A stretch of DNA of 64,000 bases, taken from the NCBI RefSeq assembly GCF_037975245.1, contig NC_092565.1:7618999-7682998 (forward strand). The letters are read 5' to 3'. This stretch comes from Apostichopus japonicus (taxonomy: Eukaryota > Echinodermata > Holothuroidea > Aspidochirotida > Stichopodidae). A program made the translations under genes and the position numbers. The notes beneath the pieces were generated by a model, which had not been told where the DNA came from, searched no databases, and saw nothing but the letters and a program-made list of their open reading frames with translations. The stretch's first letter is position 1, and the number at the start of each line of letters is the position of its first letter. Shown here piece after piece: positions 59,001 through 64,000 of the stretch.

Positions 59001-62000
59001 GCTTTCGCTAATCTCTCCTGTTTTGTCTGCTTCTTGGCGACCTACGAAGGAAGAGAGAATAAATGAAAAAATATGAGCACTGAACAACCAAAACCTGACA
59101 GGTAAATTATAAACAGGTTTATGGAAAGTACTGAAAATTTAGTGTCCTTAAATATAAAACATCTGGGATATATCAGGGTCTTGTCACGTGTGTTGCCAAT
59201 TTAATGATCTGCAATGTCACAAGGGTGCAAGGAGGTGCGACTATTTGCTTGGCCGTAGTGTTTCTTTCTTTCACATCTCTTCGGTGAGTTCAAATATCTT
59301 TGACCCTAAAACCCCTGCCAGTGTTGTGTCATGCTCAGAACTTCATATCTAAGATTCAGCATTCGTATTTAATCCCATTTCAATTACAGACAAAACAACT
59401 TTGTCATAGACTAACAAAGAATACCATTACAGTCCTACCATATGTGGCTCAATGATGTCATACTTAGACTTGCTCAAGTCTTCACTATTTTTTTGGAGTG
59501 GTACACCAAATATGAATATATGAATTTTTCTTATCTGGTTGTTTGTTCATCAGAAGAACCGCTATCACTCTGACCAAATGATGGTTGCGATCGCTTCTCC
59601 TTTAAGCACCCAAAGAATTTGGTGTTAAGTCTTCAAATGATCGAACATTTTCTGACAGATCCCTTGGAATTTCTCCTATTGTTCCTTAAAGTACACCACT
59701 GACCTGTTTGACCTCTTTCTCTTCCTCCTCGCTCTCTGAGTCTGAGTCGTCTTTGCTCTCAACAACATCCCGGGCCTCTTCATCCCAAGCATCCTTGACG
59801 TTGATCTGAAGTCTGGCTTTCTTGTCTCGTCCCTACCGAATAAAAACACAACACAACGTAATGGGCAGATGAATTCAAATTCCACTCTCTTTAAATGATG
59901 AGAGTGTGGCTGATTTAGTTCTCCACATTCCCCCCTCCTACTGTGACCCCTAACCACCCCCTCTCTCCTACCCTGACTCGTCCTCCCATCTGCATCTTCA
60001 ATACTGACTATCGATGGCACATGCATATGACCCCTTAATAAGGATTGATCCTATAATTGGAGAAATAGAAGAACAAATACATGAATAGTGAATGTTATCA
60101 CCTGCTTCCCTTTTCTTCCTTTCTTCTCGTCGACTGAGACCGTAGGAGTTGGTTCATCTTCTTCACTTTCAGAATCACTCTCCTGAAAACAAAATAGAAG
60201 CATTGAAGTAATCATTGTGACATTCAAACCACGATGCGTTTGTGGAATTCTCCCCGCTGCCTTGAGAGCAAACAGGAAGATTACAGATCACTGCAGTGTC
60301 ATAGATGATATAAGCAAGGATTAAACACCAAAAATCATACAAATATCCTGTTATCTATTTAAAGACACACACACACTGATACTCATCCCAAACTGGTGAG
60401 AAGAATCGTCTCTTTCAAAACTGACAGCTACTCTTGATCAAGCTTCAGCGGTATGAGGTATATTCACCTCAGACTCAAGTGAAAAGAACAAGAAAAATGA
60501 TATCGAACACATCAAACCATTCAAAGTGACATTTGTTTTGGGAACAGATCATTAGGATTTAATGTTTGTATGCATGTTTTAAAACTGTTCGAGCAGAGCC
60601 CAAGAATCTAACACAATATCGTGCTTTAAAGAACAGGTTGTTTGGACAATGACACGTCTCTCCCCACACAATACATGGACACAAATTACATTGTCACTTT
60701 ACTGACTTAATATGTCCATTTCAACAAACTCCAACATCTCAATAAAGTATGCCTCCTGACGAACACAGCAACACTTAAGTAAGGTCAAGGACACTCATAG
60801 CAGATCTACGAGCACCTAGCCTTATACGCAAATACTCTTCTGGGCAATACTAATCGTAGTCATCATATGATTGGTCTAATGCTGGTTGACATTTTGGACA
60901 TGAAGAAATTCTTCAAAGTGTTTGTGCAAGACGAGGCAATTGCTCGTTGAGATTGAGAAACATGATGTATTCCTTATAATGTAGGATTTTATTATTTAAA
61001 TGCTTCCAGTTTCACTCACTGATTCTTCCAGCTTCCTCTGCTCTTTGTCGCCTTCCTCATCCTCATCCTCCTCTTCACTCTCCACATCCTTCCTCTTCAC
61101 CTTTACAGGTTTTGACTCCTCTGAGAAATTTCACAAAAATTCCATAAAATCTTCTTGATAATGCTATTTTGTAAATATTTTTTCAAAGCAGCCCTTTAAT
61201 CATTAAATTGTTTGAGTTCTATTCTTGCAATCTGTGGGATTATTAAGAGTGCTTCTGTACATACATATACACAGTTTTTGACATAACTCTGATTATAAAT
61301 ACCATACAACCACAGAAGGAATATTTAATATTATTAAAGCATTTATCTGCAGACATCATCTTTCATTTTCTCTGGCGAGGATGGTAAAATAATTGAAATT
61401 GTCTGCAAGGTACTTTCACAGAAGAAAGATTACAATTAAAACGACCATAAACAACTAGACTTGTTTTGTTTTTGTCTTTGCAAAATGTCTTTAACTCATC
61501 CTCAGGCTATATGTTGTAAAGAGGATAGACACTTTTGCTGGTTTCCATAGTAACACCACCAGAAGACCAAAATATTTACCCATTGATTCTTCATCACTGG
61601 ACATCTCGTCATCTGATTGATCAACTCTTCCTTTCTCTTCCACAGAAACAAAAGTAACTCGGTTGCCTCTTATCCTAGAAGATCACAATGATTTAAAGAG
61701 CTGACAGTTTACACCTTCATGACGATCTTGTATTAAGAGTCAACTAAATCAAACCTTAAGGTCAAGTTAAAGATGCAAATTCAAACTTGAATCTCACACT
61801 GCCACTGCTACTAAGCATGCATGTGTGACTCTAGCAAAAATGAAAAGACTATTGTAGACTTGTGAAAATAATTACATGAACAGACATACAGAGGGACAGA
61901 CTGAAGGACTTAAATTTAGACTGACGACACAAATCCCAAACTGTGTTCTTTTTTTTTCTTTAAATAGAAACTCTCAAAATGACATATGCCATTCCAACTT

Positions 62001-63351
62001 GATTCTTCGTAAAAAATATATTTGTTTATTTATTTGTCTTATCACAGAAAAGTTACAATGTGTTAGTAGTCTGGTAGTCTGCATATTTTAACGTTTGTAA
62101 GAATAGGGAGTAGATCAGGGGTTGGTGGGTGGGGTGTGGTAGGGTAGGAGTGTTGAAAAAAGCAGACAGGATGAAAATGGCTGTTTCAAAATTTTAAAAG
62201 TGTCTCATCTTGCATTATTCCTTTTACTCTGGTGTTCAAACACCATTCTACAAGTGCATGTTTCCCACTGAATATGCCTCAAAATGGTTAACCTTTACCA
62301 CCTAAACTTCCACTTAATAGTTATGGGGCAGGACAAACATTCATTGATTAAAATACTTGTCTTTGCAGTCCAAATAACTGAATGAATTGTCTTCTCAATC
62401 AATCAAATCCAAAATCCCCAACAGGGCTTGAGTTTCAAACTTTGACTTACTTGCTGATAATCACACTGATGGGGTTGCCTGGTGTAAGCTGCTTTTTGAG
62501 TATGGATGTCAGAGCAGATGTATTCATTGTACCCTGGATACTTCTTGAAACACTACAAAATGGTAAAGAATCAATAGATTAAATTAATCAATTAATCAAT
62601 CAATAACATAGACCAATGAGATCTTTATTGTAGAGAAATGGTCATAGTATAAAATGTTCAGATTCAAAGCAGTTTTGTGAGTAGGTAGGTCTGTTGAAAT
62701 GTTTTGATAATACTGTCTAAAATTATGGAAAACTTGTTAGATTTGCGTAACAATGAAAATTAAAACAAAGGAAAATCGACATACAGAAGACAAGTAAGAC
62801 TTCATCTTCATCTTATGTCCTACCTTATTGTAATTCTAAAAGATAATTCTAATACAATTATAGAAGATCATTCTAAAAGATGCTGCACTTTATCTTCTTC
62901 AAGATTTCCACAAACTAACAACACAATAACTAGCAAATATTACATATTATAATGTCTAATACATTTATAACAGACATTATAACCACTGTAATATTTTGTA
63001 AAAGAGAAGTTGCATAAACAAGTTAATGATATGTGCAACAATAAAAGAGCAATGTAGTGGAGAAGTAAATAATTCAACTCTTCATCCTGCCTTTAAATTT
63101 CCATCAAAAACACATATTTTCTTTCTTATTCTTGCAGATCAAAAATTGTTAAACTTCAGCCAAATTCTTACCCGACCATTATTTTATCATCTTTGACATC
63201 CATGATGTAACCTTTGACCTCTTGTCCAACTCTCAAGTCATCAATCTTTTGTATGTCGTTGTCCATATCCTTCACTTTCTTCTGTTCCACTCGAGAAGGT
63301 CTCACAGAAAGGGAGACATGATTGTCCGGCTCCATATCAAGGATGTAACAT
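56055..63351 (-). CDS. PDCD11: PDCD11 / RRP5 homologue, C-terminal part
   Basis: This is a nucleolar U3-associated factor needed for 18S and 5.8S rRNA processing. Twelve minus-strand exons, all phase-consistent: 63172-63351, 62451-62543, 61580-61674, 61020-61120, 60102-60182, 59704-59832, 58973-59041, 58545-58729, 58044-58212, 57673-57826, 57002-57167, 56055-56232 (stop at 56055-56057). They encode about 532 residues. The first ~120 belong to an S1-type RNA-binding region (RCYIL-like [20 protein letters not shown], then [20 protein letters not shown]). Next comes an acidic Ser/Asp/Glu linker of ~130 residues. The last ~280 are HAT helical repeats: [91 protein letters not shown] and [20 protein letters not shown]. 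The 5' exons with the other S1 repeats lie beyond the right edge. Confidence 0.95.
56455..56930. repeat. Decayed TTCATCCAGTAA-type tandem repeat
   Basis: About ten imperfect units of roughly 30-50 bases, each with a form of GTTCATCCAGTAACAGTATCCA, lie in the last PDCD11 intron. The units have drifted strongly, indicating an old minisatellite. Confidence 0.6.
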
Positions 63352-64000
63352 CTAACGCAAATGAATTTATTAATTTATTCAAAACAAATCCAAATCAAAT
63401 ATCTCGCCGATGCAGGAGCATTTTGAGTTGGACAGTACACAAGGATAGAAATATTACAAAACACAGCCTTGTTGTCTCGATAATGGAATTTGATGGGTTT
63501 TGAGTCTTTAGACTGATTCTCCAAGCCTGTCCCTCATCTACAGTTGAACAAAAAAGATGGCTTGCATCTTTGTAGAATTTGCCACTATAACCAAAGACAG
63601 AAGTACCTGTTTCAGAATGTACAAGGAGTTTTCCATACTTTACGCGTAAATGATAAACAGCCTATTAAAGTCAGTCGACTGGACCTTCTCCGTCTTATCA
63701 TAAAGGAATATCAACATTAGTGTTCTTGCAAAATTTGCTTTCAACTCTTGCATATTTGTTCCAGCTATTAATGGTAGAAGATGCAACATTTTGTCCCACA
63801 GAGAGCTTGCATCAGACATGTAAGTTGTCATAGATTCATCCTGACATTTCTTTTTCTCTTTTAATTTCACTAAATTCCCTTTTTTGGATGGTATTGAATG
63901 GTATTGGATGAAACATTTGGCGGTGTTAATGTTAAAAAATACAAATTATCTCCTAGTGTATTGTATTTATTCATACCTTCATTTGCATGACAATTGGGCT

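Noticed and set aside
63977-64000. Possible further PDCD11 exon at the right edge
   Set aside because: The donor-like site would leave the wrong phase (a stop in the needed frame) for joining to the exon ending at 63351, so the true upstream exon probably lies outside the window.

Overview
The window is animal nuclear DNA: short exons with GT-AG borders, long AT-rich introns, (TA)n microsatellites and many non-autonomous DNA transposons. Four gene families are recognisable from spliced exons: an SLC36-like amino acid transporter (two copies), a vesicular monoamine transporter (VMAT, SLC18), SFR1, the small ATP synthase subunit DAPIT (ATP5MK) and the C-terminal part of the rRNA-processing factor PDCD11/RRP5. 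Gene content, tRNA-derived and foldback repeats and 'taggcctagg'-type intergenic sequence suggest a marine deuterostome, most likely an echinoderm; that is inference and no species can be named.

Layout: 1-9248 is copy A of a segmental duplication, carrying three exons of the SLC36-like gene on the minus strand (its 3' exons lie left of the window) and a promoter-like block. 9580-11049 is a dead hAT transposon with a second element nested in it. 11658-19533 is the VMAT gene (plus strand, 14 coding exons seen; the first coding exon was not found). 19534-27157 is repeat-rich intergenic DNA. 27158-39300 carries eight exons of the second SLC36-like gene on the minus strand; the 5' part of this gene lies in 34839-45703, copy B of the duplication. 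Copy B has gained a TTAA-flanked element and a hAT-type MITE that copy A lacks.

The right third is gene-dense and quieter: a foldback-type element (46248-46897), a very short SFR1 (plus, 47129-48404), DAPIT (minus, 50616-51760) and twelve exons of PDCD11 (minus, 56055-63351), which runs off the right edge. Human SFR1, ATP5MK, PDCD11 and SLC18A2 all lie on chromosome 10q, so the neighbourhood may keep part of an old linkage group.

I found no operon-like, CRISPR-like or clearly novel enzymatic system. The most distinctive signals are the tandem transporter duplication with an unevenly diverged exon, six hAT-type insertions with readable 8-bp target duplications (two nested), a trimeric tRNA-like repeat, and a few unassigned exon-like ORFs. 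All coordinates and splice phases were worked out by hand, without alignment or expression data.
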